Assembly (NCBI GenBank): GCA_904502175.1
Contig: CAJGDU010000092.1
Location: 1-5,374, forward strand
DNA: 5,374 nucleotides
Origin: Clostridiaceae bacterium
Lineage (GTDB): Bacteria > Bacillota > Clostridia > Oscillospirales > Acutalibacteraceae
Reading direction: 5' to 3'
Positions 5,190 to 5,374 of the stretch are shown one piece after another. The notes under the pieces are model-generated. The model saw only the letters and a program-made list of their open reading frames with translations. It was not told where the DNA came from and ran no database searches. The position numbers were made by a program, and so were the translations under genes. Position 1 is the first letter of the stretch; the number at the start of each line of letters is the position of its first letter.

Positions 5190-5374
5190 ATGGAAGAAAA
5201 GAGAACGAAAAGCAGCGGCTCGAAAGTCTTTCTGGCCCTGCTCATCGCCATCCTGCTCATCGTAGGGGTCGCCATCGGCGTCGCCTATGTGGGACGGGAA
5301 GGAAGAGAGGCCCAGGAGGCCCTGACGACCACGAACAAAGACACGAAGAACTCCATCAACGTGGTGGACAGCCG
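5190..5374 (+). CDS. N-terminus of a membrane-anchored or exported protein (cut by the window end)
   Basis: Sixty-one codons are visible and the reading frame is open to the edge. The N-terminus is short and basic (MEEKRTKSSGSK), followed by one hydrophobic segment at about residues 13-35 rich in Leu, Ile, Val, Ala and Gly. A hydrophilic stretch follows (GREGREAQEAL, then TTTNKDTKNSINVVDS) that should lie outside the membrane. There is no lipobox cysteine and no obvious signal-peptidase site, so a signal anchor is more likely than a cleaved signal. It starts four bases after the kinase stop behind GGGGAGG and so belongs to the two-component operon. It may be an output or a modulator of the kinase. 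Membrane-anchored HtrA-type proteases, periplasmic adaptor proteins and cell-wall enzymes share such an N-terminus and sometimes this position, but nothing visible separates them and no function is assigned. Confidence 0.8.
   Translation, partial: MEEKRTKSSGSKVFLALLIAILLIVGVAIGVAYVGREGREAQEALTTTNKDTKNSINVVDS

Overview
The window looks like chromosomal DNA from an anaerobic, GC-rich member of the Firmicutes (Bacillota). A gut Negativicute or Clostridia-type amino-acid or lactate fermenter is plausible. This rests on three things: strong AGGAGG-type ribosome binding sites, the tail of an oxygen-sensitive 2-hydroxyacyl-CoA dehydratase activator, and a large FMN/[4Fe-4S]/FAD ene-reductase of the 2-enoate reductase type. 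Genus cannot be settled from the sequence alone. All genes lie on the + strand and use mostly G/C-ending codons (GTC, ATC, GAC, CTC).

Bases 1-2833 hold the end of one operon. It contains the C-terminus of the dehydratase activator (1-134), a 55-residue single-pass membrane protein (148-315), a 78-residue His/Cys-rich protein (335-571) and the 730-residue ene-reductase (591-2783). Gaps are 13-19 bases, each gene has its own ribosome binding site, and a strong Rho-independent terminator (about 2801-2833) closes the unit. The likely theme is a reductive electron-sink pathway: a 2-hydroxyacyl-CoA is dehydrated by a radical enzyme that the activator primes, and an alpha,beta-unsaturated compound is then reduced with NAD(P)H. 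Direct coupling of the reductase to the dehydratase is inferred from gene order only.

Bases 2834-2965 are a sharply AT-rich intergenic region with short direct repeats and promoter-like elements. They precede a second operon: an OmpR/PhoB-type response regulator (2966-3655), its membrane sensor histidine kinase (3659-5185, 3 bases downstream) and the start of a membrane-anchored or exported protein (5190 to the window edge, 4 bases downstream). The kinase has an extracytoplasmic sensor with an unusual Cys/His-rich segment. The cut-off third gene is probably a partner or output of the signalling pair. The signal sensed and the regulon are unknown.

I see no RNA genes, CRISPR arrays, insertion sequences or broken genes. 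The most unusual items are the two small proteins between the activator and the reductase, the extra segment near the reductase C-terminus, the Cys/His-rich sensor segment, and the repeats in front of the regulator.
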